This document shows, one piece after another, positions 53,420 to 62,741 of a stretch of DNA of 64,000 nucleotides. The first letter of the stretch is position 1. Every line of letters starts with the position of its first letter. The stretch is from Teichococcus aerophilus (GTDB lineage Bacteria > Pseudomonadota > Alphaproteobacteria > Acetobacterales > Acetobacteraceae): contig NZ_JACTVA010000027.1 of assembly GCF_014490485.1 (NCBI RefSeq), positions 1 to 64,000 on the forward strand, in the 5' to 3' direction. The notes beneath the pieces were generated by a model, which was given only the letters and a program-made list of their open reading frames with translations, ran no database searches and was not told the origin of the DNA. The translations under genes were made by a program, and so were the position numbers.

Positions 53420-54580
53420 TCAGGCGGCCGGCGTCAGTTGCGGGTGGACCACGGCGCCCGCGCGCGTCAGCTGCACGCCGTGGACGATCTCGTCCTCCTC
53501 CGGCAGCCTGGGCGCCTTGGCGTCCTTGTCCCAGAAGGTAGTCAGGAAGGTCAGCAGGTTGCGGGCGTACAATGCGCTGGCGGCGCCGCAGATCCGGCCC
53601 GGCCAGTTACGGTAGCCGAGGATCTTGACCCCGTTCTCCGTGACGATGCTCTCGCCCGGCTGGGTCAGCGCGCAATTGCCGCCCGCATCCGCCGCGATGT
53701 CCACGATCACGCTGCCCGGCTTCATGCTGGCGACCATGGCGGCGGTGACGAGCGTCGGTGCCTTGCGGCCCTGCACCAGCGCCGTGGTCACCACCACGTC
53801 CTGCTTGGCGATGTGGGCCGCGACGACCTCCGCCTGCCGGGCGTAAAAATCGGCGGAGAGCTGCTTGGCGTAGCCGCCGGCCGTCTGGGCCGCCTTGCTC
53901 TCCTCATCCTCGTAGCCGACGAAGCTGGCGCCGAGGGACTTGATCTCCTCCTTCGCCGCCGGCCGCACGTCGGTCGCGGACACGCGGCCGCCAAGCCGCC
54001 GCCCGGTGGCGATGGCCTGCAGCCCCGCCACGCCGGCGCCCATGACGAAGACGTTCGCGGCCGGGATGGTCCCAGCCGCCGTCATCAACATCGGGAAGCC
54101 CTTGTCGAAGGCAGTCGCGCCCTCGATCACGGCGCGGTAGCCGGCCAGGTTCGCCTGGGAGGACAGCACGTCCATGCTCTGCGCCCGGGTGATGCGCGGC
54201 AGCAGCTCCATGCTGGCGGCATCGATCCCCAGGCTGGCATAGGTGGCGGCGCGCGACGGCTCCGCCAGACCCTCCAGCGTGCCGATCAGCAGGGCGCCGC
54301 GCGGGATGAAGGACAGCTCGTCCACCTCTCCCTCGCCCGTGCCCAGCGGCGCACGCACCTTGAGCACGATATTCGCCCCGGCCAGCGCGGCGCCGGCATC
54401 GGCGGCGATCTCCGCCCCGGCTTCCTGGTAGGCGGCATCGGTGAAGCCGGAGGCAACGCCCGCGCCCGCTTCAACCGCCACGGTGGTAATGCCCAGCCCG
54501 ATCAGTTTCTTGACCGTCTCCGGCGTGGCGGCAACGCGGGTTTCCCCCGCGCGCCGTTCCTTGAGCACCGTCAGGCGCAT
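53420..54580 (-). CDS. pntAA: NAD(P) transhydrogenase subunit alpha part 1 (NAD-binding)
   Basis: 386 residues. The start [20 protein letters not shown] is the alanine-dehydrogenase/PNT N-terminus, and [23 protein letters not shown] is the NAD-binding Rossmann motif. Domain I is soluble and faces the cytoplasm. The ATG at 54580 has GAGGAGAAG upstream; the open frame further up to 54667 has no such site. It is the first gene of the pnt operon. Confidence 0.94.
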   Translation of the reverse strand: MRLTVLKERRAGETRVAATPETVKKLIGLGITTVAVEAGAGVASGFTDAAYQEAGAEIAADAGAALAGANIVLKVRAPLGTGEGEVDELSFIPRGALLIGTLEGLAEPSRAATYASLGIDAASMELLPRITRAQSMDVLSSQANLAGYRAVIEGATAFDKGFPMLMTAAGTIPAANVFVMGAGVAGLQAIATGRRLGGRVSATDVRPAAKEEIKSLGASFVGYEDEESKAAQTAGGYAKQLSADFYARQAEVVAAHIAKQDVVVTTALVQGRKAPTLVTAAMVASMKPGSVIVDIAADAGGNCALTQPGESIVTENGVKILGYRNWPGRICGAASALYARNLLTFLTTFWDKDAKAPRLPEEDEIVHGVQLTRAGAVVHPQLTPAA

Positions 54581-54679
54581 CGGCTTCTCCTCGGCCCTTG
54601 AAACTCGGGACGCGGAGGATGGCGGGGGCTCTGCCATCCGGCAAGAAGCACTTCGCCGGCGCAGCACCGGAATAGGTGA

Positions 54680-55321
54680 TTATCTGCCCGAAACAGCCGC
54701 CAGACGCTCCGGCAACGGCCGGTCCTGCCCGCGGTAGCATACCAGGGGGCGATCCGCGCGCTCCGCCACCGGCAATGCCATCAGCGTGGAGAACTGCGCC
54801 AGCACGCAGCCGGTGATCGGCGCCAGCGGCGCGTTCTGCGCTTCCTCCAGGCTGAACCAGCCCAGCCCCTCCAGCTCCCCGCAGCCGCCCAGCACGCCCC
54901 GCGCCGCCTCGGCCGGGGCGGCCAGGAAGCGGGCATTGAAGCGGATGGGGCTGTAGGCCGGCGTCACCGCGCGGCAGACATAATCCAGAACCCCCAGCGC
55001 CGGAGCCTCTCCGCCGGCTGGGGCCAGGGTCAGCCCGGTCTCCTCCTCCAGCTCCCGCGCCGCCGCCACCGCCAGGGCACGGGCCAGGCGCGGCGGCGCT
55101 GCCCGCTCCAGCGCCCGCCGCGTTTCCTCGGCGAGTTCGCTGGCTGCGGGGCTGGCCCGGTCGGCGAAATCCACGCGGCCACCGGGGAAGACCAGCCGCC
55201 CCGGCATGAACCGGTGCCCGGCGGCCCGAACGCCCATCAACACCTCCACCACGCCGCCCACCCGGGCGCGCCACAGGATGAGGCTGGCAGCATGGCGGGG
55301 GAACGCAGCGGGCTTGGGCAT
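54680..55321 (-). CDS. Nudix hydrolase
   Basis: 213 residues. RLVFPGGRVD leads the Nudix region and AARELEEETGL gives the REXXEEXG helix, with a longer insert than usual between them (about 35 residues), as in NUDT7/NUDT19-like or acyl-CoA-diphosphatase-related Nudix enzymes. YVCRAVTPAYSPIRFNARFLAAP suits that group. It cleaves a nucleoside diphosphate linked to another group; CoA derivatives are one guess. It lies upstream of pntAA, 99 bp apart, on the same strand. Confidence 0.82.
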   Translation of the reverse strand: MPKPAAFPRHAASLILWRARVGGVVEVLMGVRAAGHRFMPGRLVFPGGRVDFADRASPAASELAEETRRALERAAPPRLARALAVAAARELEEETGLTLAPAGGEAPALGVLDYVCRAVTPAYSPIRFNARFLAAPAEAARGVLGGCGELEGLGWFSLEEAQNAPLAPITGCVLAQFSTLMALPVAERADRPLVCYRGQDRPLPERLAAVSGR

Positions 55322-55381
55322 GGGTGGAAACTGCCACCCGGCCGCCGGGGGTGCAAATTGTGGCGCTGGTGGGGGGGGTTG

Positions 55382-55634
55382 CTGAAGGCCGGGGAAAGAA
55401 TTCCCCGGACCCCTTCTTTCCTTTCTGCGAGTTTGCGGATGGCGCTGCAGGACTGAGGGCGGACGCTGCCTGATGATATTTAAAATGTGCAGCGAGTTCT
55501 GAACCCTCAGTTGCCAGAGGTCCCAGACCTCGGCCGCACCCAGCCGTCCTCAAGACCGGCCCTTCCCACAGACACGCCCGGAAACTCGAAAAAAAGAAAG
55601 AAGGGGCCCGGGGAATTCCTTCCCCGGCCTTCCT
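55382..55634. repeat. Rpt-A copy 18
   Basis: 253 bp. Left end 55382-55434 (GGCCGGGGAAAGAATTCCCC, CCCCTTCTTTCCTTTCTGCG) and right end 55580-55634 (consensus). Core GGACTGAGGGCGGACGCTGC, then CCAGAGGTCCCAGACCTCGG near 55515-55534. It lies between divergent nudix and suf genes, so neither end follows an annotated gene. Confidence 0.87.
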
Positions 55635-55751
55635 CTCCACCTTAACCACGGCAGATAGCGCCGCAGACCCCACCATTGAGTGAATCGCTGAAATCGGCCC
55701 GTTTCACCGGGCCAACCGATGGAAAGCGAAGGCCAAATCAGCCCCGAATCC

Positions 55752-55780
55752 TTGACATTGGGGGTCTGCAAGCGCATCTG
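55752..55780 (+). promoter_or_regulatory. Possible promoter ahead of the SUF regulator
   Basis: TTGACA at 55752-55757 is a perfect -35 hexamer; 17 bases later CATCTG (55775-55780) is a poor -10. It is about 50-75 bases before the TTG start of the Rrf2-type gene. No clear IscR-like palindrome is seen. Confidence 0.35.
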
Positions 55781-55825
55781 CCCGAAACTGGACAAACGAG
55801 GTCCGCTTTCGAGGAGAGGCCGCTT

Positions 55826-56311
55826 TTGCTGCGGTTGTCGAAGCTCACAGACTACGCCGTCGTCGTGCTGGCCCGGCTGGATGCCGAGGGCGGGGTGCAG
55901 ACCGCGCCTTGCCTGGCGCAGTGCACCGGCATTGCCGAGCCGACGGTGGCGAAGGTGCTGAAGGTCCTGGCGCATGCCGGGCTGGTAGAGGGCCTGCGCG
56001 GTGCGCGGGGCGGCTACCGGCTGGGGCGTCCGCTCTCGGCCATGACGCTGTCCGACGTCATCCTGGCGGTGGACGGGCCGATCGCGCTGACCGCTTGTGT
56101 CGATGGCGCGTCCGGCGGTTGCGAGACGGAGGCCACCTGCCCCGTGCGCGGCCGCTGGGACCCTGTGAATGAGGCGGTGCGCGGTGCGCTCTCCGCCATC
56201 AGCCTTGCCGACCTCGCCGGCCCGGCCTCGCGAACCTGCCATTCGCAAGGCCACCAGAGGGCCAAGATCACATCCTTGCCGGCCATGCCGGCGCCGCTGC
56301 CTGCCGAGTAG
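55826..56311 (+). CDS. Rrf2-family SUF operon regulator
   Basis: 161 residues from a TTG start at 55826, with GAGGAG just upstream; this gives LLRLSKLTDYAVVVLARL, the normal Rrf2 N-terminus. The winged helix (IAEPTVAKVLKVLAHAGLVE, GARGGYRLGRP) is followed by cysteines at CVDGASGGCETEATC that can hold an iron-sulfur cluster as in IscR-like sensors. It probably represses or activates the suf operon according to cluster supply. The gene stands 9 bp ahead of sufB. In-frame sequence upstream to 55676 has no ribosome-binding site. Confidence 0.88.
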   Translation: MLRLSKLTDYAVVVLARLDAEGGVQTAPCLAQCTGIAEPTVAKVLKVLAHAGLVEGLRGARGGYRLGRPLSAMTLSDVILAVDGPIALTACVDGASGGCETEATCPVRGRWDPVNEAVRGALSAISLADLAGPASRTCHSQGHQRAKITSLPAMPAPLPAE

Positions 56312-56320
56312 GGACCCCAT

Positions 56321-57820
56321 ATGCCCGCCGTCACCGAAACCATCGACGCTGTCGCCTCCGTCACCGAGGGCCCTTACAAGTATGGGTTCGAGACGGATAT
56401 CGAGATGGAGTTCGCCCCGAAGGGGTTGAGCGAAGATATCGTCCGCTTCATCAGCGCCAAGAAGAATGAGCCGGAGTGGCTGCTCGAGTGGCGGCTGAAG
56501 GCCTATGCGATGTGGCTGAAGATGGAGGAGCCGCGTTGGCCCGCGGTGAAGTACCCCGCCATCGACTACCAGGACGCCTATTACTACGCGGCGCCGAAGA
56601 ACAAGCCGGGCCCGAAGTCGCTCGACGAGGTCGACCCCGAGCTGCTGAAGACCTATGCCAAGCTGGGCATCCCGCTGAAGGAGCAGGCCATCCTGGCCGG
56701 TGTCGAGGGCGCGGGTGACAGCCCGTCCGAAGGCGGCCGCCTGCCGGTGGCCGTGGATGCGGTGTTCGACAGCGTCAGCGTCGCCACCACCTTCAAGCAC
56801 CGGCTGGAGAAGGAAGGCATCATCTTCTGTGCCATCTCCGAGGCCGTGCAGAAGCATCCAGAACTGGTGAAGCAGTATCTCGGCAGCGTGGTGCCGCAGG
56901 CGGACAATTTCTTCGCCGCGCTGAACAGCGCCGTCTTCACCGACGGGTCCTTCGTGTACATCCCGAAGGGCGTGCGCTGCCCGATGGAGCTGTCCACCTA
57001 TTTCCGCATCAACGCCAAGAGCACCGGGCAGTTCGAGCGTACGCTGATCATCGCCGATGCGGGCAGCCACGTCTCCTACCTGGAAGGCTGCACGGCGCCG
57101 ATGCGCGACGAGAACCAGCTGCACGCCGCGGTGGTGGAGCTGGTGGCGATGGACGATGCCACCATCAAGTACAGCACGGTGCAGAACTGGTACCCGGGCG
57201 ACGAGAACGGCAAGGGCGGCATCTATAACTTCGTGACGAAGCGCGGCGCCTGCCGTGGCGACCGGTCCAAGATTTCGTGGACGCAGGTGGAGACGGGTTC
57301 CGCCATCACCTGGAAGTATCCGTCCTGCATCCTGCAGGGTGCGGACAGCGTCGGCGAATTCTATAGCGTCGCCATCACCAACAATTACCAACAGGCCGAT
57401 ACCGGAACAAAAATGTTCCATATCGGGCCGCGCACGCGCTCGACCATCGTGTCCAAGGGCATCAGCGCCGGGCATGGGCAGAACACCTATCGCGGCCAGG
57501 TGAAGATCAGCCCGAAGGCTACGGGCGCGCGCAACTTCACCCAGTGCGACAGCTTGCTGATCGGCGACCAGTGCGGTGCCCACACGGTGCCCTACATCGA
57601 GAGCCGCTGCATGAGCGCCAAGGTGGAGCACGAGGCGACGACCAGCCGCATCGCCGAGGACCAGCTGTTCTATTGCCGCCAGCGCGGCCTGAGCCAGGAA
57701 GACGCTGTCGGCCTGATCGTCAACGGCTTCTGCCGGGAGGTCCTGAAGGAGCTGCCGATGGAATTCGCGGTCGAGGCGCAGAAGCTGCTGCAGATCAGCC
57801 TCGAAGGCTCGGTCGGCTAA
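56321..57820 (+). CDS. sufB: Fe-S assembly scaffold subunit SufB
   Basis: 499 residues, the usual SufB length. Conserved blocks include [20 protein letters not shown]-like text ([20 protein letters not shown]), [40 protein letters not shown] and [20 protein letters not shown]. With SufC and SufD it forms the BC2D complex that builds Fe-S clusters in the cytoplasm. Start at the ATG 9 bp after the regulator stop. Followed by sufC after 69 bp. Confidence 0.95.
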   Translation: MPAVTETIDAVASVTEGPYKYGFETDIEMEFAPKGLSEDIVRFISAKKNEPEWLLEWRLKAYAMWLKMEEPRWPAVKYPAIDYQDAYYYAAPKNKPGPKSLDEVDPELLKTYAKLGIPLKEQAILAGVEGAGDSPSEGGRLPVAVDAVFDSVSVATTFKHRLEKEGIIFCAISEAVQKHPELVKQYLGSVVPQADNFFAALNSAVFTDGSFVYIPKGVRCPMELSTYFRINAKSTGQFERTLIIADAGSHVSYLEGCTAPMRDENQLHAAVVELVAMDDATIKYSTVQNWYPGDENGKGGIYNFVTKRGACRGDRSKISWTQVETGSAITWKYPSCILQGADSVGEFYSVAITNNYQQADTGTKMFHIGPRTRSTIVSKGISAGHGQNTYRGQVKISPKATGARNFTQCDSLLIGDQCGAHTVPYIESRCMSAKVEHEATTSRIAEDQLFYCRQRGLSQEDAVGLIVNGFCREVLKELPMEFAVEAQKLLQISLEGSVG

Positions 57821-57889
57821 TTGCCTGATGGGCGGCGGCGCCCCCTGGCGCCCCGCTCTCGGCCAGAGATTTTGGGACGGACCATTAGT

Positions 57890-58633
57890 ATGTTGAAGAT
57901 CGAAGGCCTGACGGCCGAAATCGATGGCAAGCAGATCCTCAAGGGGATCGACCTGGAAGTGCCGACCGGCGAGATCCATGCCATCATGGGCCCGAACGGT
58001 TCGGGCAAGTCCACGCTCTCCTACGTCCTCGCGGGGCGTGAGGGTTACGAGATCACCGGCGGCACCGCCACCTTCAACGGCCTCGACCTGCTGTCGATGG
58101 AGCCGGAGGAGCGGGCGGCGGCTGGCGTGTTCCTGGCCTTCCAGTACCCGGTGGAGCTGCCGGGCGTCGGTAACGCCAACTTCCTGCGCACCGCGCTGAA
58201 CGCCATCCGCCGCAGCAAGGGTGAGCCCGAAGTGGACGCCATGCAGTTCCTGAAGCTGGCCCGCGCCCGCATGAAGGAACTGTCGATGCCGGAGGACATG
58301 CTGAAGCGCGGCGTCAATGTCGGCTTCTCCGGCGGCGAGAAGAAGCGCAATGAGGTGCTGCAGATGGCCCTGCTGCAGCCGGGCCTGGCCATCCTGGACG
58401 AAACCGATTCCGGCCTGGATATCGACGCGCTGAAGATTGCGGCCGATGGCGTCAACGCCATGCGCGGCCCGAACTTTTCCTCGTTGGTCATCACCCACTA
58501 CCAGCGGCTGCTGAACTACATCGTTCCCGACCGGGTCCATGTGCTGATGAACGGGCGCATCGTCCAGTCCGGCGGGCCTGAGCTGGCGAAGCAGCTGGAG
58601 GAGAGCGGCTACACGGCCGTTCAGGCAGCATGA
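57890..58633 (+). CDS. sufC: SUF ATPase SufC
   Basis: 247 residues. MLKIEGLTAEIDGKQILKGI starts an ABC ATPase with Walker A GPNGSGKST, signature VGFSGGEKKRNEV and Walker B PGLAILDETDSGLDIDALK; the DETDSGLD variant is typical of SufC. It powers scaffold remodelling in SufBCD. The ATG at 57890 is used although the frame opens 23 codons earlier. Its TGA overlaps the ATG of sufD by 4 bp. Confidence 0.95.
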   Translation: MLKIEGLTAEIDGKQILKGIDLEVPTGEIHAIMGPNGSGKSTLSYVLAGREGYEITGGTATFNGLDLLSMEPEERAAAGVFLAFQYPVELPGVGNANFLRTALNAIRRSKGEPEVDAMQFLKLARARMKELSMPEDMLKRGVNVGFSGGEKKRNEVLQMALLQPGLAILDETDSGLDIDALKIAADGVNAMRGPNFSSLVITHYQRLLNYIVPDRVHVLMNGRIVQSGGPELAKQLEESGYTAVQAA

Positions 58634-59919
58634 GCGTCCTGTTCGAACCTGGCCCCGAGGGCTTTCTCCGCCGCTACGAGGGCCTGAACGCCCGCCTGCC
58701 CGGCCACCGCACCCCGTGGGTGACGGCGCTGCGCGAGCAGGCCGCCAAGGCCTTCCGCGAGCAGGGCTTCCCGACCCGCAAGATCGAGGCCTGGCACTAC
58801 ACCGACCTCAACCTGCTGGCCCGCAGCGGCTTCGCCGAGGCGCTGACGCCGGTCGATGAGGACGTGGCGCTGCCGGAGGCCACCGCGCCGCAGCGCGTGG
58901 TGTTCCTCGATGGCCGCTTCCGCGCCGACCTGGCCGAGACGCCCGATTCCGGCATCCCGGTGCGTAGCCTCGGCGCCAACCTCTCCGCCGCCGAAGGGCT
59001 GCTGGGCGGCGTGGCGAAGCTGGACGAGGTGCCGATGGCGGCGCTGAACACCATGCTGTTCGAAGATGGCGCGCTGATCGACCTGCCCGCCGAGACCAAT
59101 GGTGGCGCGATTGAGCTGCTCTCCATCATCCAGTCGGGCGAGCGGCCGGTGGCGGTGCATCCGCGCCACGTGATCCGCCTGGGCAAGGGCGCCTCCCTGG
59201 TGCTGATCGAACGTGCCATCGGGCGCGGCGATGGCCGCTACCTGCACAACCCGGTCGTCGAGATCGTGCTGGAGGAGGGCGCGCACCTGACGCATGCCCG
59301 CATCCAGCAGGAAGGCCCGGCTGGCCTCTTCCTCTCGACGGTGTTCGCCAAGGCGGCCGCCGGGGCCACCTATGACAGCTTCCTGCTGCATGCCGGTGCC
59401 AAGCTCTCCCGCAGCGAGGCCTATGTGTCGCTGGATGGGCCGAAGGCGATGGCGCATCTGAACGGCGCGCAGCTGCTCTCGGATGGCCAGCATGGCGACT
59501 GCACCACCTTCCTGGACCACGCGGCGCCCGATTGCGCCAGCCGCCAGACGGTGAAGACGGTGCTGGCCGGCAAGTCGCGCGGTGTGTTCCAGGGCAAGAT
59601 CCACGTCCACCAGATCGCGCAGCGCACCGACGGCTACCAGATGAACCAGGCGCTGCTGCTGTCCGACCAGGCCGAGATCGACAGCAAGCCGCAGCTGGAG
59701 ATCTACGCCGACGACGTGAAGTGCAGCCACGGCGCCACGGTGGGCGAGCTGGATGAAGACCAGCTGTTCTACCTGCGCGCCCGCGGCATCCCTGCGGCCA
59801 CCGCGCGCTCCATGCTGATCGAGGCCTTCCTGCAGGAAGCCGTCGATGCGGTGGAGGAAGAGACCGCCCGCAACGCCCTGGCCACCGCCGTCGCCGGCTG
59901 GTGGGAAAAGGTTGCGTGA
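58630..59919 (+). CDS. sufD: Fe-S assembly scaffold subunit SufD
   Basis: 429 residues related to SufB but shorter: RKIEAWHYTDLNLLARSGF near the N-terminus is the typical SufD opening, HLNGAQLLSDGQHGDCTTFL and KSRGVFQGKIHVHQIAQRTD form the beta-helix core, and SHGATVGELDEDQLFYLRAR carries the conserved C-terminal helix region. It pairs with SufB and binds SufC. The start is the ATG in ATGA shared with sufC; the stop shares an A with the sufS ATG (TGATG). Confidence 0.94.
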   Translation: MSVLFEPGPEGFLRRYEGLNARLPGHRTPWVTALREQAAKAFREQGFPTRKIEAWHYTDLNLLARSGFAEALTPVDEDVALPEATAPQRVVFLDGRFRADLAETPDSGIPVRSLGANLSAAEGLLGGVAKLDEVPMAALNTMLFEDGALIDLPAETNGGAIELLSIIQSGERPVAVHPRHVIRLGKGASLVLIERAIGRGDGRYLHNPVVEIVLEEGAHLTHARIQQEGPAGLFLSTVFAKAAAGATYDSFLLHAGAKLSRSEAYVSLDGPKAMAHLNGAQLLSDGQHGDCTTFLDHAAPDCASRQTVKTVLAGKSRGVFQGKIHVHQIAQRTDGYQMNQALLLSDQAEIDSKPQLEIYADDVKCSHGATVGELDEDQLFYLRARGIPAATARSMLIEAFLQEAVDAVEEETARNALATAVAGWWEKVA

Positions 59920-61163
59920 TGGACGGCGCGGTGGTGGCAACCGGCTTCGACGTCGCTCGCGTGCGGCAGGATTTCCCGATCCTGTCGCAGACGGTGCGGG
60001 GCAAGACGCTGGTCTTCCTGGATTCCGGCGCCTCGGCGCAGAAGCCGCGTGCGGTGATCGACACGATGGTGCGCACGATGGAGACGGCTTACGCCAACGT
60101 CCATCGCGGCGCCTATAACCTGTCGGAAAAGGCCACTGCCGCCTACGAAGCTGCCCGCGCCGCCGTCGCCCGCTTCCTGAACGCGGCGGATGAGCGGGAG
60201 ATCGTGTTCACCAGCTCCTCCACCGCCGCCATCAACCTCGTCGCCCATTCCTATGGGCGCGGGGTGCTGAAGGCCGGCGATGCCGTGCTGATCAGCGAGA
60301 TGGAGCACCACGCCAACCTCGTCCCCTGGCAGATGCTGCGGGACGCGCATGGCGTGGAGCTGCGCGTCGCCCGCGTGACCGATGCGGGCGAGCTGGACAT
60401 GGCCGACGTCGAGGCCAAGCTGGAAGATGGCCGCGTAAAGCTGGTCGCCGTCACCCACATGTCCAACGTGCTGGGTACCGTCACGCCGGCCGAGCGGCTG
60501 GCGACGCTGGCCCATGCCCATGGCGCCAAGCTGCTGCTGGATGGCTCCCAGGCCGCCGTGCACCGGCGCGTGGACATGCAGGCCATCGGCTGCGATTTCT
60601 ACGTCTTCACCGGCCACAAGCTCTACGGCCCCACCGGCATCGGCGTGCTGTGGGGACGGATGGAGCTGCTGGAGCGGATGCCGCCCTTCCTGGGTGGTGG
60701 CGACATGATCGCCGAGGTGTCGCTGGAGCGCTTCCTCCCCGCCTCCGTCCCCGCCAAGTTCGAGGCCGGCACGCCGCCGATCATCGAGGCGATCGGCCTG
60801 CACGCCGCCATCGACTATGTCGAGAGCATCGGCATGACGGCCATCGAGGCGCATGAGCGCACGCTGGTGGACCGTGCCACCACGAAGCTGAGTGCCATCG
60901 AGGGCCTGACCCTGATGGGCCGGGCGCAGGACCGTGGCGGCGTGTTCGCCTTCGCGCTGGACGTGGCGCATGCCCACGATCTCGCAACCCTGCTCGACCG
61001 TACCGGCATCGCCGTCCGCTCCGGCCGCCATTGCGCGGAGCCGCTGCACGCACGATTTAACGTGGAGAGCACCTGCCGCGCCTCCTTCGGCCTCTACACC
61101 ACGGTGGAAGAGATCGACTACCTCGCCGAGGCGCTGGTCAAGGCCAGGGAATTCTTCAGCTGA
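59919..61163 (+). CDS. sufS: Cysteine desulfurase SufS
   Basis: 414 residues; a PLP enzyme that removes sulfur from cysteine for cluster building. The PLP lysine is Lys234 in FTGHKLYGPTG, and the catalytic cysteine is Cys372 in SGRHCAEPLHARF. EMEHHANLVPWQ and SNVLGTVTP are group II desulfurase motifs. It overlaps sufD by one base and sufU by one base, so the three are tightly coupled. Confidence 0.95.
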   Translation: MDGAVVATGFDVARVRQDFPILSQTVRGKTLVFLDSGASAQKPRAVIDTMVRTMETAYANVHRGAYNLSEKATAAYEAARAAVARFLNAADEREIVFTSSSTAAINLVAHSYGRGVLKAGDAVLISEMEHHANLVPWQMLRDAHGVELRVARVTDAGELDMADVEAKLEDGRVKLVAVTHMSNVLGTVTPAERLATLAHAHGAKLLLDGSQAAVHRRVDMQAIGCDFYVFTGHKLYGPTGIGVLWGRMELLERMPPFLGGGDMIAEVSLERFLPASVPAKFEAGTPPIIEAIGLHAAIDYVESIGMTAIEAHERTLVDRATTKLSAIEGLTLMGRAQDRGGVFAFALDVAHAHDLATLLDRTGIAVRSGRHCAEPLHARFNVESTCRASFGLYTTVEEIDYLAEALVKAREFFS

Positions 61164-61630
61164 TGTTCGATGACCTGCGCGATCTCTACCAGGAAGTGAT
61201 CCTGGACCACGGCCGCAAGCCCCGGAACTTCCGGCGGCTGGAGGATGCCGACCGCCATGCCCGCGGCGACAACCCGATGTGCGGCGACCGGATGGAGCTG
61301 TGGGTCAAGCTGGAAGCCGACGGCCGCATCGCCGACGCCGCCTTCCAGGGCAAGGGCTGCGCCATCTCCATGGCCAGCGCCAGCCTGATGACCGAGACGG
61401 TGCGCGGCAAGACGCCGGCCGAAGCCCACGCACTGGGCGATACGTTCCGCGCCCTGGCCATGACCGGCACCTGCCCCGATTGCGGCGCCGAGCTGGCGGA
61501 CGACATGGAGCGGCTGCAGGTGCTGGGCGGCGTGTCCGAGTACCCGAGCCGGGTGAAGTGCGCGACGCTGGCCTGGCACACGCTGAACAACGCGCTGGAC
61601 GACAAGCAGGAGGCGGCAAGCAGTGAGTGA
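61163..61630 (+). CDS. sufU: SufU-type IscU-like sulfur acceptor
   Basis: 155 residues. DNPMCGDRMELWVKLEADGR, GKGCAISMASASLM and YPSRVKCATLAWHTLNNAL give the three conserved cysteines, and the stretch between the second and third is longer than in IscU, a mark of SufU. SufU takes sulfur from SufS (zinc-dependent in Bacillus). TGTCPDCGAEL adds an unusual CxxC inside the long insert. Its TGA overlaps the next start by 8 bp. Confidence 0.9.
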   Translation: MFDDLRDLYQEVILDHGRKPRNFRRLEDADRHARGDNPMCGDRMELWVKLEADGRIADAAFQGKGCAISMASASLMTETVRGKTPAEAHALGDTFRALAMTGTCPDCGAELADDMERLQVLGGVSEYPSRVKCATLAWHTLNNALDDKQEAASSE

Positions 61631-62066
61631 CGACGCCACCACGACACCGCAGCGCCCCATGGCCCCCGGCCCCGCCGACTTCGCGCGGGAGGAGCGCGAG
61701 GCCGCCGTGGCCGCCGCGCGCACCACCTGGACCCCGGATGGCGAGCAGGCGGCACCGCCCGCCCCCGTCTCCGAAGGCGCGGTGATCGACATGATCGGCA
61801 CCGTCTTCGACCCCGAGATCCCGGTGAACATCTACGAACTGGGCCTGATCTACTCGGTCGAGATCGCCGATGACGGCAAGGTGGCGGTGGAGATGACGCT
61901 GACCGCGCCCTCCTGCCCATCCGCCCAGGAATTGCCGCAGCAGGTGGAGGAGGCCATCCGCCTCGTCCCCGGCGTCAGCGACGTCACGGTCGAGGTGGTG
62001 TGGGACCCGCCCTGGGACCCGTCGCGGATGAGCGAGGATGCCCGCCTCGCCCTGAACATGTACTGA
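61623..62066 (+). CDS. sufT: SufT-like Fe-S maturation factor (DUF59/MIP18)
   Basis: 147 residues starting with GTG at 61623, inside the sufU gene. The first 50 residues are low-complexity and acidic; the DUF59 domain runs from about residue 50 with GTVFDPEIPVNIYELGLIYS and LTAPSCPSAQELPQQVEEAI, the DPEIP and SCP signatures, and ends with WDPPWDPSRMSEDARLALNM. SufT proteins help mature Fe-S proteins when demand is high. Confidence 0.88.
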   Translation: MSDDATTTPQRPMAPGPADFAREEREAAVAAARTTWTPDGEQAAPPAPVSEGAVIDMIGTVFDPEIPVNIYELGLIYSVEIADDGKVAVEMTLTAPSCPSAQELPQQVEEAIRLVPGVSDVTVEVVWDPPWDPSRMSEDARLALNMY

Positions 62067-62085
62067 GAGAAGGGGAGACCAGCCG

Positions 62086-62451
62086 ATGAGCACGACCACC
62101 ACCCCCCGCCCCGTTCGCACCCTGCCGCCGCTGATGCAGCTTTCCGACGCCGCGGCCGAGCGCCTGCGCGCCCTCTATGCCGGTGGGCAGGACGGCAAGC
62201 TTCTGCGCATTGCCGTCAGCACCAAGGGCTGCTCCGGCATGTCCTACGACCTGACCTGGGCCGACGCGCCCACGGCCGGCGACGAAGTGGTGACCGACAA
62301 GGGCGTGACCGTGCTGGTGGACCGCAAGGCCACGCTGTTCCTGCTGGGCACGACCATGGATTACGAGGTGAAGGCCATGTCCGCCGGCTTCACCTTCGTG
62401 AACCCGAATGAAAAGGGCCGCTGCGGCTGCGGGGAAAGCTTCCACGTGTGA
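62086..62451 (+). CDS. sufA: A-type Fe-S carrier protein (SufA/IscA-like)
   Basis: 121 residues. The HesB-like domain has STKGCSGMSYDLTWAD and the C-terminal NPNEKGRCGCGESFHV; the three cysteines (one early, two in CGC) ligate the cluster. It carries Fe-S clusters from the SUF scaffold to targets. An AAGGGGAGACC-type site precedes the ATG. It is the last gene of the SUF run. Confidence 0.93.
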   Translation: MSTTTTPRPVRTLPPLMQLSDAAAERLRALYAGGQDGKLLRIAVSTKGCSGMSYDLTWADAPTAGDEVVTDKGVTVLVDRKATLFLLGTTMDYEVKAMSAGFTFVNPNEKGRCGCGESFHV

Positions 62452-62456
62452 CGTCC

Positions 62457-62735
62457 AGGCTGGGGGCCCTGCCCCCAGGCCCCCGCCGGGGCGGAAAGTC
62501 CGCCCCGGACCCCGCTGCGAGTTTTCAGCGGAGCAGGCGCAGCGCATCAGTCCGCAGCGTCCGCCACGAACCAGCACATTCCCATAGATTTTTAAAAGGC
62601 CACGAGAGCTGAGGCGTCAGTCGCCAAGGGTCCAAGACCCTTGGCGGACCAACCGTGCCGCCAGCACAAAACGAGTGGCGGGGTCTGGGGGGTCCTGTCC
62701 CCCAGCGGGGGTCCAGGGGGCAGCGCCCCCTGGCC
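62457..62735. repeat. Divergent relative of Rpt-A with different ends
   Basis: The core CGCAGCGTCCGCCACGAACC and CGTCAGTCGCCAAGGGTCCA-GACCC matches the Rpt-A core in the orientation of copy 2. The ends are not EcoRI hairpins: left GGGGGCC/GCCCCCA and CCGGGGCGG/CCGCCCCGG stems, right GTCCCCCAGCGGGGGTCC and GGGGGCAGCGCCCCC. The right end can terminate ahcY on the minus strand. Confidence 0.65.
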
Positions 62736-62741
62736 AGTCTC

